DNA of 64,000 nucleotides from G963662265 sp963668545 (GTDB lineage Bacteria; Spirochaetota; Spirochaetia; CADAEX01): contig OY764868.1 of assembly GCA_963668545.1 (NCBI GenBank), forward strand, positions 248,001 through 312,000. Direction: 5' to 3'. Numbering within the stretch: the stretch's first letter is position 1; the number at the start of each line of letters is the position of its first letter. The notes beneath the pieces are model-generated. The model was not told where the DNA came from, did no database searches, and was given only the letters and a program-made list of their open reading frames with translations. A program made the translations under genes and the position numbers. Of this stretch, positions 52,562 through 61,401 are shown piece after piece.

Positions 52562-52840
52562 GTGGAAAACACTCAGGAAATACAGAACAAAATAAAGGGT
52601 AAAAAGATTTACACCGGCCTTGTTGTTAGTGACAAAATGGATAAAACAATTGTTGTGTCTATTGAGAATAAAACTTTGCATCCTCTTTATAAAAAATATG
52701 TGCTTAAGACAAAGAAAGTTAAAGCGCACGATGAAAAAAATGATGCAAAGTCTGGCGATACAGTCAGAGTTATTCAGTCAAGGCCTGTAAGTAAAGAAAA
52801 ATGCTGGCAGCTTCTTGAAATTGTTGAAAGAGCAAAATAA
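52562..52840 (+). CDS. rpsQ: 30S ribosomal protein S17
   Basis: 92 residues with GTG start. YTGLVVSDKMDKTIVVSIE is the S17 signature. A short N-terminal extension (MENTQEIQNKIKGKK) makes it slightly longer than typical. Confidence 0.96.
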   Translation: MENTQEIQNKIKGKKIYTGLVVSDKMDKTIVVSIENKTLHPLYKKYVLKTKKVKAHDEKNDAKSGDTVRVIQSRPVSKEKCWQLLEIVERAK

Positions 52841-52879
52841 TTAACGGTTGATTGAAGCTTAAAGGAGTGGGGTAAAGAT

Positions 52880-53248
52880 ATGATACAGATGCAGACATAT
52901 CTTAATGTAGCAGATAACAGTGGCGCTAAAAAAGCACAGTGCATTAAGGTGCTCGGCGGAAGCAAGAAAAAAACTGCAACTATTGGTGATATAATAGTTG
53001 TCGCAGTAAAAGATGCACTTCCGAATGCTCCTGTGAAAAAAGGTGAAGTCCATAAAGCTGTTATAGTAAGAACTAGTAAAGAAATTAGAAGACCGGACGG
53101 GACATATATAAGATTTGATGATAATGCATGTGTTATTCTCGATGCATCATTGAATCCTAGAGGAAAGAGAATTTTCGGTCCTGTAGCTAGAGAGCTCAGA
53201 GAAGGCAACTATATGAAAATTGTTTCTCTTGCTCCGGAAGTGCTATAG
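52880..53248 (+). CDS. rplN: 50S ribosomal protein L14
   Basis: 122 residues beginning MIQMQTYLNVADNSGAKK, with RRPDGTYIRFDDNACVILD and GPVARELR. First gene of the classical spc set, 39 bases after rpsQ, with AAAGGAG upstream. Confidence 0.97.
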   Translation: MIQMQTYLNVADNSGAKKAQCIKVLGGSKKKTATIGDIIVVAVKDALPNAPVKKGEVHKAVIVRTSKEIRRPDGTYIRFDDNACVILDASLNPRGKRIFGPVARELREGNYMKIVSLAPEVL

Positions 53249-53257
53249 AGGGTTTTA

Positions 53258-53578
53258 ATGATGAGTGTAGTAAAATATAAACTTAAGAAGGAAGACCTGG
53301 TACAGGTTGTTGCCGGAAAAGAAAAAGGTAAAACTGGTAAGATTGTCCGAATAGACAGAGAGAAAGGCAAGGTTATAATTGCCGGAATCAATATGGTCAA
53401 AAAAGCCAAAAAGCCAAGAAAACAGGGTGAAAAAGGCGGAATTGTTGAAATAGAGGCACCAATCGATATTTCCAATGTAATGATTATGTGCAAGAAATGC
53501 GGACCATCCAGGATTTCAATTGAGGTTTCCGGTGATCAAAAGATCAGGAAATGCAGTAAATGCGGAGAAGTGCTGTAA
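53258..53578 (+). CDS. rplX: 50S ribosomal protein L24
   Basis: 106 residues with KOW motif VQVVAGKEKGKTGKIVRID. The C-terminal part carries CKKCG and CSKCG, a probable zinc ribbon found in only some L24 proteins. Two ATGs in tandem (53258, 53261); the stop overlaps the rplE start. Confidence 0.95.
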   Translation: MMSVVKYKLKKEDLVQVVAGKEKGKTGKIVRIDREKGKVIIAGINMVKKAKKPRKQGEKGGIVEIEAPIDISNVMIMCKKCGPSRISIEVSGDQKIRKCSKCGEVL

Positions 53579-54126
53579 TGAGTAAGAATGAACCGAATCT
53601 GAAAGTAAAGTATAATGGTGTCAAGAAAGAAATCTTTGATGAGTTTGGCTATAAATCTGTTATGCAGATTCCAAAAATTGAAAAAGTGGTTGTAAGTGTA
53701 GGATGCGGAGAAGCAATCCAGAACAAAAAACTGCTTGAATCAATTCTGAAGGAACTTGCACTTATTACCGGACAGAAACCGGTGAAGACAAAAGCCAGAA
53801 AATCAATTGCGAACTTTAAACTTCGGGAAGGTTATGAAATCGGTGCAAAGGTAACATTAAGACAGGATATTATGTGGGAATTCCTTGATAGATTTGTCAA
53901 TGTTGCTCTGCCTCGAGTAAAAGACTTCAGAGGTGTTAATCCTAACGGTTTTGACGGACATGGAAATTATTCACTGGGAATTACAGAACAGATAATTTTC
54001 CCGGAGATTGATTATGATAAGATAGAGAAAATAAGCGGAATGAATATTGCTATTGTTACAACAGCTAAGACTGATCAGGAAGCAAGAAGTCTGCTTAAGA
54101 AGCTCGGAATGCCGTTCAGGAAATAG
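53578..54126 (+). CDS. rplE: 50S ribosomal protein L5
   Basis: 182 residues: VMQIPKIEKVVVSVGCGEA, KARKSIANFKLREG and FRGVNPNGFDGHGNYSLGI. L5 contacts 5S rRNA. Its ATG overlaps the rplX stop by one base (TAATG); an upstream in-frame ATG lies inside rplX and is unlikely. Confidence 0.96.
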   Translation: MSKNEPNLKVKYNGVKKEIFDEFGYKSVMQIPKIEKVVVSVGCGEAIQNKKLLESILKELALITGQKPVKTKARKSIANFKLREGYEIGAKVTLRQDIMWEFLDRFVNVALPRVKDFRGVNPNGFDGHGNYSLGITEQIIFPEIDYDKIEKISGMNIAIVTTAKTDQEARSLLKKLGMPFRK

Positions 54127-54137
54127 GGGTTAATAAG

Positions 54138-54323
54138 ATGGCAAAAAAATCAATGATTATAAAAGCACTGAGAAAACCCAAATATATGACCAGACGAGTC
54201 AACAGGTGCAGAATCTGCGGAAGACCCAGAGGTTATATGAGAGATTTTCAGATGTGCAGAATTTGTTTTAGAGAACTTGCAAGCCAGGGATTAATTCCTG
54301 GAGTCACAAAATCGAGTTGGTAG
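54138..54323 (+). CDS. rpsN: 30S ribosomal protein S14, zinc type
   Basis: 61 residues. The short C+ form with CRICGRPRG and CRICF zinc pairs, unlike the 100-residue zinc-free form. Located between rplE and rpsH as usual. Confidence 0.97.
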   Translation: MAKKSMIIKALRKPKYMTRRVNRCRICGRPRGYMRDFQMCRICFRELASQGLIPGVTKSSW

Positions 54324-54333
54324 GGAGAAATAA

Positions 54334-54732
54334 ATGGCAGTATCAGATCCTGTTGCAGATATGCTGACTAAAATACGAAATGCCAGTCGGGCAGGTTTTG
54401 ACAGAGTAGATATAAGCACTTCAAAACTGAAGCTTGAAATAGTAAAGGTAATGAAGAATGAAGGTTATATCAAAAACTTCAAAAAGGTCCAGCTGGATGG
54501 AGTTAACTATATAAGGCTGTTTTTGAAATATGACGAAAACGAAAAACCTATTATTCACGGTATTGAAAAAATATCAAAACCGGGAAGAAGAATTTATTCA
54601 GGCTACAAAAAAATGCCCAGAGTAAAGAATGGTTACGGAACTGTTGTTATTTCAACTTCAGCTGGTGTTACAACCGGCAAAAAGGCTAACGAGAAAAAAA
54701 TTGGCGGCGAACTGATTTGTTCGATATGGTAG
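54334..54732 (+). CDS. rpsH: 30S ribosomal protein S8
   Basis: 132 residues: SDPVADMLTKIRNASRA and the C-terminal GVTTGKKANEKKIGGELIC. In E. coli S8 regulates the spc operon. GGGAG before the ATG. Confidence 0.97.
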   Translation: MAVSDPVADMLTKIRNASRAGFDRVDISTSKLKLEIVKVMKNEGYIKNFKKVQLDGVNYIRLFLKYDENEKPIIHGIEKISKPGRRIYSGYKKMPRVKNGYGTVVISTSAGVTTGKKANEKKIGGELICSIW

Positions 54733-54744
54733 GAGTATAGAGAT

Positions 54745-55284
54745 ATGTCTCGAATAGGTAAGTTACCAATAGAGATACCTCAGGGTGTAAAACTGAATAT
54801 TACAGATACACAGGTAACTGTAGAGGGGCCGAAAGGGAAACTCACTCAGGATTACAAACCAGAGGTGAAGATTTACGAAAAAGACAACTGCGTTTATGTA
54901 GAGAGAAAAAACGATTTGAAACCAGCCAGATCATATCACGGGCTTTACAGGAGTCTTATTAATAATATGATAACAGGCGTTTCAACTGGTTTTTCAAGGC
55001 AGCTTGTAATCAACGGTGTTGGTTACAGAGCAGAAGTGCAGGGAAAGTCCCTGTTATTAAGCCTTGGATATTCCATGCAGATTGAGTATCCGATTATTGA
55101 CGGATTAACAATAACATGCGATGGACCTACAAAAATAAATGTAGCTGGTATTGATAAACAGCTTGTTGGACAGGCTTGTGCAGAAATCAGATCAATGAGA
55201 GCACCTGAACCATATAAAGGCAAGGGTATTAAGTATGCTGATGAAATTATCAGAAGAAAAATCGGTAAATCTGGTGTGAAGTAG
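54745..55284 (+). CDS. rplF: 50S ribosomal protein L6
   Basis: 179 residues: SRIGKLPIEIPQGV and the C-terminal PEPYKGKGIKYADEIIRRK. Binds near the sarcin-ricin loop. Confidence 0.97.
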   Translation: MSRIGKLPIEIPQGVKLNITDTQVTVEGPKGKLTQDYKPEVKIYEKDNCVYVERKNDLKPARSYHGLYRSLINNMITGVSTGFSRQLVINGVGYRAEVQGKSLLLSLGYSMQIEYPIIDGLTITCDGPTKINVAGIDKQLVGQACAEIRSMRAPEPYKGKGIKYADEIIRRKIGKSGVK

Positions 55285-55295
55285 GGTAGATTAGG

Positions 55296-55655
55296 ATGAA
55301 AAGATTAATTGAAAAGAATAAAAGACGGGTACGAAGAAAAAAGAGTATCCGTGGAAAGATTAAAGGCACTCCTGAACGACCAAGATTAACTGTATTCAAG
55401 AGTAATAAGAATATATATATACAGGCTATTGATGATATTTCAGGAACTACACTTATTTCTGTTTCAAATCTTGAAAAAGATATGAAAGAAGTTAAATCAA
55501 CTGTTGAAGGAGCAGAAAAACTCGGAACAGTTGCTGGTGAGAGACTGAAAGAAAAGAAGATCGATACAGTAGTATTTGACAGAAACGGTTTTCTTTATCA
55601 TGGTAAGATTAAAGCGGTCGCTGATGGCGCAAGAAAAGCCGGACTTAAATTTTAG
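55296..55655 (+). CDS. rplR: 50S ribosomal protein L18
   Basis: 119 residues with a basic N-terminus (KNKRRVRRKKSIRGKIKGT), RPRLTVFKSNKNIYIQAIDD and DRNGFLYHGKIKAVADGARK. 5S rRNA binding. Confidence 0.96.
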   Translation: MKRLIEKNKRRVRRKKSIRGKIKGTPERPRLTVFKSNKNIYIQAIDDISGTTLISVSNLEKDMKEVKSTVEGAEKLGTVAGERLKEKKIDTVVFDRNGFLYHGKIKAVADGARKAGLKF

Positions 55656-55664
55656 GGGGAAACT

Positions 55665-56153
55665 GTGGACCAGGAAAAAGAGTTAGTAGAGAAACTTATT
55701 AAACTGAACAGGGTTGCCAAGGTTGTTAAAGGTGGTAGAAGGTTTTCATTTTCCGCTCTTGTAGTTGTAGGTGATCAGAAAGGTACAGTTGGATACGGAT
55801 TTGGAAAAGCTAATGATGTATCAGAAGCTATAAGAAAGGGAATGGAAAAAGCCAAGAAAAACATGATAAAAGTTCCTCTTAAAAACAACACAATACCGCA
55901 TGAAGTTCTTGCTCAGTTTAAGAGTGCTAAAATTGTTTTAAAGCCGGCAGCACCAGGTACCGGAGTTATTGCAGGGGGACCTGTAAGAGCTGTAATGGAT
56001 GCAGTTGGAGTACATGATATACTTAGTAAATCACTTGGATCAAAAAACAGTATTAATATAGTAAAAGCTGTTTTTGAAGGATTTTCTGAAATTATGGATG
56101 CAAAAAAAGTTGCACATGACAGAGGAAAAACCATAAATGATATGTGGGGTTAA
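55665..56153 (+). CDS. rpsE: 30S ribosomal protein S5
   Basis: 162 residues, GTG start with AGGGGG. RVAKVVKGGRRFSFSALVVV and GYGFGKANDVSEAIRKG are signatures. It helps keep decoding accurate. Confidence 0.97.
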   Translation: MDQEKELVEKLIKLNRVAKVVKGGRRFSFSALVVVGDQKGTVGYGFGKANDVSEAIRKGMEKAKKNMIKVPLKNNTIPHEVLAQFKSAKIVLKPAAPGTGVIAGGPVRAVMDAVGVHDILSKSLGSKNSINIVKAVFEGFSEIMDAKKVAHDRGKTINDMWG

Positions 56154-56155
56154 TT

Positions 56156-56338
56156 ATGGCAGGAAAAATTAAAATTACACTTGTAAGAAGCTTGATCGGA
56201 AGAAAACCTGCACAGAGAAAAACAGCAGAAGCTCTTGGACTCAGAAAAATCAGTTCAAGTGTTGAAAAAGAAGTTAATCCGGCAATTATGGGAATGGTTA
56301 GAACAATAGAACATCTCGTAAAGGTTGAGGAGTTATAA
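56156..56338 (+). CDS. rpmD: 50S ribosomal protein L30
   Basis: 60 residues: KIKITLVRSLIGRKPAQRKT and LGLRKISSSVEKEV. ATG at 56156, two bases after the rpsE stop. Confidence 0.95.
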   Translation: MAGKIKITLVRSLIGRKPAQRKTAEALGLRKISSSVEKEVNPAIMGMVRTIEHLVKVEEL

Positions 56339-56344
56339 AACATT

Positions 56345-56812
56345 ATGGAAGATATAATATTAAAAGCTCCGGCTGGCGCTAACCGAAACAAGAAGAGGGT
56401 AGGAAGAGGCCCTGGTTCAGGTACTGGTAAAACAGCTGGGAAAGGACATAAAGGACAGAATGCTCGATCAGGCGGCGGAGTAAGACCGGGATTTGAAGGT
56501 GGACAGATGCCTCTTTACCGAAGAATCGCTGCCAGAGGGTTTTCAAACTATCCTTTTAAGAAGGTTTACAAGGTAATTAACGTTTCTGAGATAAACGATA
56601 AATACAATGACGGTGAAACAGTAAATCTTGATACTCTTGTTGAAAAAAGAGTTATCAAAAAGAGTGATAAATATGTTAAACTTCTCGGGGACGGTGAATT
56701 AACTAAGAAGCTTGAAGTAAGTCTGGAAAAGGTTTCCGGAAGCGCTAAAGAGAAAGTTGAGAAAGCCGGCGGGAAAATTGTAACTGAAGAAAAAAAAGAA
56801 AGCAGGGAATAA
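56345..56812 (+). CDS. rplO: 50S ribosomal protein L15
   Basis: 155 residues. Gly-rich basic N-terminus (KRVGRGPGSGTGKTAGKGHK), FEGGQMPLYRRIAARGF, and a Lys/Glu-rich C-terminus. Three bases before secY. Confidence 0.97.
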   Translation: MEDIILKAPAGANRNKKRVGRGPGSGTGKTAGKGHKGQNARSGGGVRPGFEGGQMPLYRRIAARGFSNYPFKKVYKVINVSEINDKYNDGETVNLDTLVEKRVIKKSDKYVKLLGDGELTKKLEVSLEKVSGSAKEKVEKAGGKIVTEEKKESRE

Positions 56813-56815
56813 ATT

Positions 56816-58138
56816 ATGGCAGGAAATCCGCTAGTTGATGTTTTCAGAATCAAAGATTTGAGGGAAAGAATAATATTTACTGTAGTTGTACTGGTTGTCT
56901 TCAGAATCGGTGCAACAATTCCTATCCCTGGAATTAATGTAAATGCTCTCAAATTATATTTTTTAGCGCAGGAAAATTCAGGACCAATCGGAGTAACTGA
57001 GTATATTGACTTTTTTGCAGGGGGCGGTTTTAAAAACTTTTCAGTTTTTATGCTCGGTATAATGCCCTATATTTCCATGTCAATTATAATGCAGCTGCTT
57101 CTGCTTGTTTTTCCAAGTATGAAGAAAATATCAGAACAGGAAGGCGGCAGGAAAAAAATACAGAGATATACCAGAATCGGCACTGTTTTTGTCTGTTTGA
57201 TTCAGTCATATGCAGTAACTGTATATGCAAGACAGATACCTGATGCAATTACAATGTCAACATTATCTTATTCAATTATAGCAATGCTGACAGTAACAAC
57301 AGGTACTATCCTACTGATGTGGATGGGAGAACAGATCACTCAGAGAGGTATCGGGAATGGTATATCATTAATAATTTTTGCCGGTATTGTAGCAAGAATG
57401 CCCCAGGCATTTTATATTCTTGTTGAAAAGATAAGAACAAGAGAGCTCAATCCTGTTTTTGTTATTATTGTAATGGCAATGTTTGTTGGTATTGTTGCTC
57501 TTGTAATTTATGAACAGCAGGGGCAGAGGAAAATACCTGTACATTATGCAAAAAGGGTAGTTGGAAGAAAGATGTATGGTGCCCAGAGTACCTATATTCC
57601 TTTTAAAATAAACCCATCCGGTGTAATACCTGTAATTTTTGCATCATCAGTAATGACTTTCCCGCTTCAGGTTTTCGGAAGTCTTGGAGTAAAATACAGA
57701 TGGATGGCAGCTCTGTCCTACTGGTTCAGACCTACTGGTGCTCCATACCTGATAACATATGCGCTGCTGATAATATTTTTTGCCTATTTCTATACACAGG
57801 TATCATTGAATCCTATAGAAATTGCAAAACAGATAAGAGAAAACGGTGGTTCAATACCGGGTATCAGAACTGAAAAAATTGAATCATATCTGTCTAAAAT
57901 ATTGAACAGAATTATATTACCCGGTTCAATATTTCTCGCTTTTATTGCTATAATACCAACAATTGTTCAGATCCTGTTTAATTTTCCAAGACAGGTTTCA
58001 ATGCTGATGGGAGGAACATCCCTTCTGATTATGGTTGGTGTGGATCTTGATACAATGTCACAGATTGAAGGACATCTTAAAATGCACCATCATGACGGTA
58101 TTGTTAGAAAAGGAAAGCTGAGATCAAGGAATCTTTAA
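56816..58138 (+). CDS. secY: Preprotein translocase subunit SecY
   Basis: 440 residues with about ten membrane segments. Typical segments: IGATIPIPGINVNAL, MLGIMPYISMSIIMQLL, GMIQ-like RGIGNGISLIIFAGI and QIRENGGSIPGIR. Central channel of the Sec system; its partner secE is at 34248. Neither adk, map nor infA follows it; rpmJ comes directly. Confidence 0.97.
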   Translation: MAGNPLVDVFRIKDLRERIIFTVVVLVVFRIGATIPIPGINVNALKLYFLAQENSGPIGVTEYIDFFAGGGFKNFSVFMLGIMPYISMSIIMQLLLLVFPSMKKISEQEGGRKKIQRYTRIGTVFVCLIQSYAVTVYARQIPDAITMSTLSYSIIAMLTVTTGTILLMWMGEQITQRGIGNGISLIIFAGIVARMPQAFYILVEKIRTRELNPVFVIIVMAMFVGIVALVIYEQQGQRKIPVHYAKRVVGRKMYGAQSTYIPFKINPSGVIPVIFASSVMTFPLQVFGSLGVKYRWMAALSYWFRPTGAPYLITYALLIIFFAYFYTQVSLNPIEIAKQIRENGGSIPGIRTEKIESYLSKILNRIILPGSIFLAFIAIIPTIVQILFNFPRQVSMLMGGTSLLIMVGVDLDTMSQIEGHLKMHHHDGIVRKGKLRSRNL

Positions 58139-58150
58139 GAGAGGTTTATA

Positions 58151-58264
58151 ATGAAAGTAAGAGTTAGTGTAAAACCTATGTGCGATAAATGCAAAGTAAT
58201 AAGACGAAACGGGGTTTTAAGAATAATTTGTCAGAATCCAAAACATAAGCAGAGACAGAAGTAG
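58151..58264 (+). CDS. rpmJ: 50S ribosomal protein L36
   Basis: 37 residues read directly from the sequence: MKVRVSVKPMCDKCKVIRRN, then GVLRIICQNPKHKQRQK. Zinc ribbon C11, C14, C27, H32. GAGG precedes the ATG. It lies between secY and rpsM, the usual place. Confidence 0.95.
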   Translation: MKVRVSVKPMCDKCKVIRRNGVLRIICQNPKHKQRQK

Positions 58265-58276
58265 GGGGATATCTAG

Positions 58277-58642
58277 ATGGCAAGAATTGCAGGTATTGAC
58301 CTGCCGAACAAAAGCGTTAAAATTGCATTAACCTATATTTACGGGATAGGCAGAACTTCGGCTTTGGATATTTGTAAAAAAACTGGAATTGATCCGGATG
58401 TAAAAATCAACGATATAGATCCAGATTCACTTAATACGCTGAGAAAAGCAATTGAGAATGAATATAAGGTTGAAGGTCGTTTAAGGACAGAAGTATCTCT
58501 TAATATTAAGAGGTTGATGGATATTGGTTGTTACAGAGGCTTGAGGCACAGAAAAGGTCTTCCTGTCAGAGGACAGAATACCAAAAATAATGCCAGAACA
58601 AGAAAAGGCAAGAAGAAAACTGTAGCCGGTAAGAAAAAGTAA
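58277..58642 (+). CDS. rpsM: 30S ribosomal protein S13
   Basis: 121 residues: ARIAGIDLPNKSVKIALTYI, YRGLRHRKGLPVRGQNTKNN and a basic tail. Starts the alpha set with AGGGGG upstream. Confidence 0.97.
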   Translation: MARIAGIDLPNKSVKIALTYIYGIGRTSALDICKKTGIDPDVKINDIDPDSLNTLRKAIENEYKVEGRLRTEVSLNIKRLMDIGCYRGLRHRKGLPVRGQNTKNNARTRKGKKKTVAGKKK

Positions 58643-58659
58643 CGTCGGAGGTAGTATAA

Positions 58660-59040
58660 TTGGCTAAAATAAAGAAAAAACGAGAAAAGAAGAATGTATA
58701 CAGCGGAAACGTTTATATACAGGCTACTTTTAACAATACTATAGTTACAATTACAGATTTAAAAGGGAATGCACTTTCATGGGCAAGTGCAGGAGCTCTG
58801 GCGTTTAAAGGTGCAAAAAAATCAACACCTTATGCTGCTCAGACAACTGCTGAAACAGCTGTTAAAAAAGCAATGGATTATGGACTCAGAGAAGTAAATG
58901 TATTTGTAAAGGGACCTGGTGTAGGAAGAGAATCTGCTATCAGATCAATCGGAGCACTTGGTGTAAAGGTAATGACAATCAAAGACATTACCCCAATTCC
59001 GCACAACGGATGCAGACCAAGGAAAACCAGAAGAGTATAA
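58660..59040 (+). CDS. rpsK: 30S ribosomal protein S11
   Basis: 126 residues with TTG start behind GGAGG. YIQATFNNTIVTITD and PIPHNGCRPRKTRRV are signatures. Confidence 0.97.
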   Translation: MAKIKKKREKKNVYSGNVYIQATFNNTIVTITDLKGNALSWASAGALAFKGAKKSTPYAAQTTAETAVKKAMDYGLREVNVFVKGPGVGRESAIRSIGALGVKVMTIKDITPIPHNGCRPRKTRRV

Positions 59041-59062
59041 GGGATTAACGAGGTAGATATTA

Positions 59063-59698
59063 ATGGCAAGATATTTAGGACCAAAATGCAGGTTGTGTAG
59101 AGCAGAAAGAAAAAAACTCTTCCTCAAAGGGGAAAGATGTAATTCTGCTAAATGTCCGATAACACAGAAGAAAAATATTCCTGGAAAAGCTGCTAAAGCA
59201 AGAGCAGGTAAAATGACTGATTATGGACTTCAGTTAAGGGAAAAACAGAAACTTAAAAGAACATACTGTATGCTTGAAAAACAGTTTAAACTGACTTTTA
59301 ACAGAGCCGACAGAATGCAGGGTAAAACAGGTGAAAACCTTATTACTCTCCTTGAAAGAAGACTTGATAACATTGTTTTCAGAATGAGATTTGCTAGTTC
59401 AAGAAATCAGGCAAGACAGATTGTTAGTCATGGTCATGTTTATGTTAACGGAAAGATGGTGAATATTCCTTCATATTCAGTTAAAGTAAACGATGTTGTT
59501 GAAATAAAAGACAAAAGTAAAAAAATTGTGGCTATTAAGGAAAGTCTTAAAGAACATTCAAAATCAGGAGTAATGCCCTGGCTTGATGTTAATCCTGATG
59601 ATATGAAGGGAACAGTTAAGGCTTATCCGCTTAGAAGTGAGGTTACAGACCTTTCTGAAATCAATGAACAGTTAATAGTCGAACTTTATTCGAGGTAA
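59063..59698 (+). CDS. rpsD: 30S ribosomal protein S4, zinc-binding variant
   Basis: 211 residues. The N-terminus has C9, C12, C26 and C31 (CRLC, CNSAKC), the zinc-binding S4 variant. An S4 domain follows (LERRLDNIVFRMRFASSRNQ, GHVYVNGKMVNIPSY). In other bacteria S4 autoregulates the alpha operon. Confidence 0.97.
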   Translation: MARYLGPKCRLCRAERKKLFLKGERCNSAKCPITQKKNIPGKAAKARAGKMTDYGLQLREKQKLKRTYCMLEKQFKLTFNRADRMQGKTGENLITLLERRLDNIVFRMRFASSRNQARQIVSHGHVYVNGKMVNIPSYSVKVNDVVEIKDKSKKIVAIKESLKEHSKSGVMPWLDVNPDDMKGTVKAYPLRSEVTDLSEINEQLIVELYSR

Positions 59699-59702
59699 TT
59701 AA

Positions 59703-60755
59703 ATGGCAAGAAAAAACCTTTTAAAGGGATTTAAAAGACCTAAAGGTATTTCTTTTGAACAGAGTGAAAGTTCTCAGAATTATGGAAAGTTTATTGCATA
59801 TCCATTTGAGAGAGGTGTAGGGACTACAATAGGAAATACCTTAAGAAGAATTCTCTTATCTTCAATTCAGGGATATGCAGTATCAGCTGTTAAATTTACA
59901 AGTTATGATGCTGATGGAAATCCGCATATAATTTCAAGTGAATTTGAATCCATACCCGGAGTAGTGGAAGATACACCTGTAATAATTAACAATCTTAAAC
60001 AGCTCCAGATACAGCTCAGTGAAGAAATTGAGCAGAAAGTAATTCTGCTGGAAAATGCATCAAATGGGGAAATAACCGGAAAAAGCTTTGAAAATGATGA
60101 AGAAATAACAATTATTAATAAAGATCTGAAAATTGCAACTTTGATGGAAGATGCAAATGTTGATATTGAAATTCAGATCGATTTAGGCAGAGGTTATGTC
60201 CCTTCCGAAATAAATGAAAAATATATTGAAATAATCGGGACAATACCAATAGATGCTGTTTTTTCTCCAATAACAAGGGTTAAGTACAATATTGAAAATA
60301 CCAGAGTTGGTTATAGAAATGATTATGATAAGCTTATCCTTGAAGTATGGACTGATGGAACAATAAATCCTGAAGATGCTGTAGCTGAAGCTGCGAAAAT
60401 TGCAAAAGATCATTTCACAATCTTTATTAATTTTGATGAAGATTCTATCGGTGTGGAAGATGATGTTGATGAAGAGGAAGAAAAGATCAGAAAAATCCTT
60501 GAAACACCTGTTGATGAACTTGAACTTTCAGTAAGATCCAGCAACTGCCTTAAAAATGCGAATATCAGAACTATTGGTGAACTGACATCAAGAACAGAGG
60601 ATGATATTGCAAAAACAAGAAATTTTGGCAAAAAATCCCTCCTTGAAATAAAGGAAAAGTTAAAAGAATGGGATCTTGAGCTGGGTATGACTGACTACAG
60701 TAATCTGAGACACACAGTAAACCAGAATATTCAGAAGGAAAACGAAGATGAATAA
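59703..60755 (+). CDS. rpoA: RNA polymerase alpha subunit
   Basis: 350 residues. N-terminal domain with ERGVGTTIGNTLRRILLSSI for dimerisation, an acidic linker (DDVDEEEEKIRKIL), and the C-terminal domain LELSVRSSNCLKNANIRTIG that contacts UP elements and activators. The end overlaps rplQ by eight bases. Confidence 0.98.
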   Translation: MARKNLLKGFKRPKGISFEQSESSQNYGKFIAYPFERGVGTTIGNTLRRILLSSIQGYAVSAVKFTSYDADGNPHIISSEFESIPGVVEDTPVIINNLKQLQIQLSEEIEQKVILLENASNGEITGKSFENDEEITIINKDLKIATLMEDANVDIEIQIDLGRGYVPSEINEKYIEIIGTIPIDAVFSPITRVKYNIENTRVGYRNDYDKLILEVWTDGTINPEDAVAEAAKIAKDHFTIFINFDEDSIGVEDDVDEEEEKIRKILETPVDELELSVRSSNCLKNANIRTIGELTSRTEDDIAKTRNFGKKSLLEIKEKLKEWDLELGMTDYSNLRHTVNQNIQKENEDE

Positions 60756-61239
60756 TAGAATGGGATTTAACAAGCTTAGTAGAAAAAGCAGTCATAGAAA
60801 AGCTATGACCAGAAATATGGTAACTTCTATCTTTCGGTATGAAAGAATCAAAACAACAAAAGCTAAAGCTCTCGAAATCAGAAGAACAGCAGAAAAAATG
60901 ATTACAAGAGCAAAAGTTGATTCTGTTCATAACAGAAGAGTTATTGCCAAAGATATAAAAGATAAGGAAATACTTGCAAAGCTTTTTACTGATATTGCTC
61001 CAAGGTTCAAAACAAGAGACGGCGGCTATACTAGAATCCTTAAGCTTGGAAGAAGGGATGGGGATGCTGCGGAAATAGTTTTTCTCGAACTAGTTGAAAA
61101 AGCTGAAAAAAAAGATAAAGCTGAAAAAAAAGACAAGAAAAAGAAAAAAGCTGAACCGGAAAAAGCAGCAGTAGCAGTGAAAGAAGAAACAAAAACAGAA
61201 GCAGCTGAAATAAAAGCTGAATCATCAAAAGAAGAGTAA
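60748..61239 (+). CDS. rplQ: 50S ribosomal protein L17 with charged C-terminal extension
   Basis: 163 residues. Residues 1 to about 117 are normal L17 (MGFNKLSRKSSHRKAMTRNM, ERIKTTKAKALEIRRTAEKM). The last 45 residues are a Lys/Glu/Ala-rich low-complexity tail (KAEKKDKAEKKDKKKKKAEP onward) absent from the usual 120-130-residue L17. Overlaps rpoA by eight bases and ends the alpha set. Confidence 0.96.
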   Translation: MNNRMGFNKLSRKSSHRKAMTRNMVTSIFRYERIKTTKAKALEIRRTAEKMITRAKVDSVHNRRVIAKDIKDKEILAKLFTDIAPRFKTRDGGYTRILKLGRRDGDAAEIVFLELVEKAEKKDKAEKKDKKKKKAEPEKAAVAVKEETKTEAAEIKAESSKEE

Positions 61240-61258
61240 CAAATTATAAAAATAAAAG

Positions 61259-61287
61259 GGAGAGGTATTTACCTCTCCTTTTTTTTT
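61259..61287 (+). terminator. Terminator of the ribosomal protein superoperon
   Basis: Perfect GGAGAGGT/ACCTCTCC stem with a 4-base loop and nine T, 20 bases after rplQ. The strongest terminator in the window. Confidence 0.92.
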
Positions 61288-61401
61288 GTCGATAATTATA
61301 AAGATTCTATAGACTGAAAGCTGAATAATAATATTTTTCAGTAAGGAAAATTATCTGAATAATAAGGGAAATATAATAAACAAAGAGGTTTCTCGCAGAA
61401 T

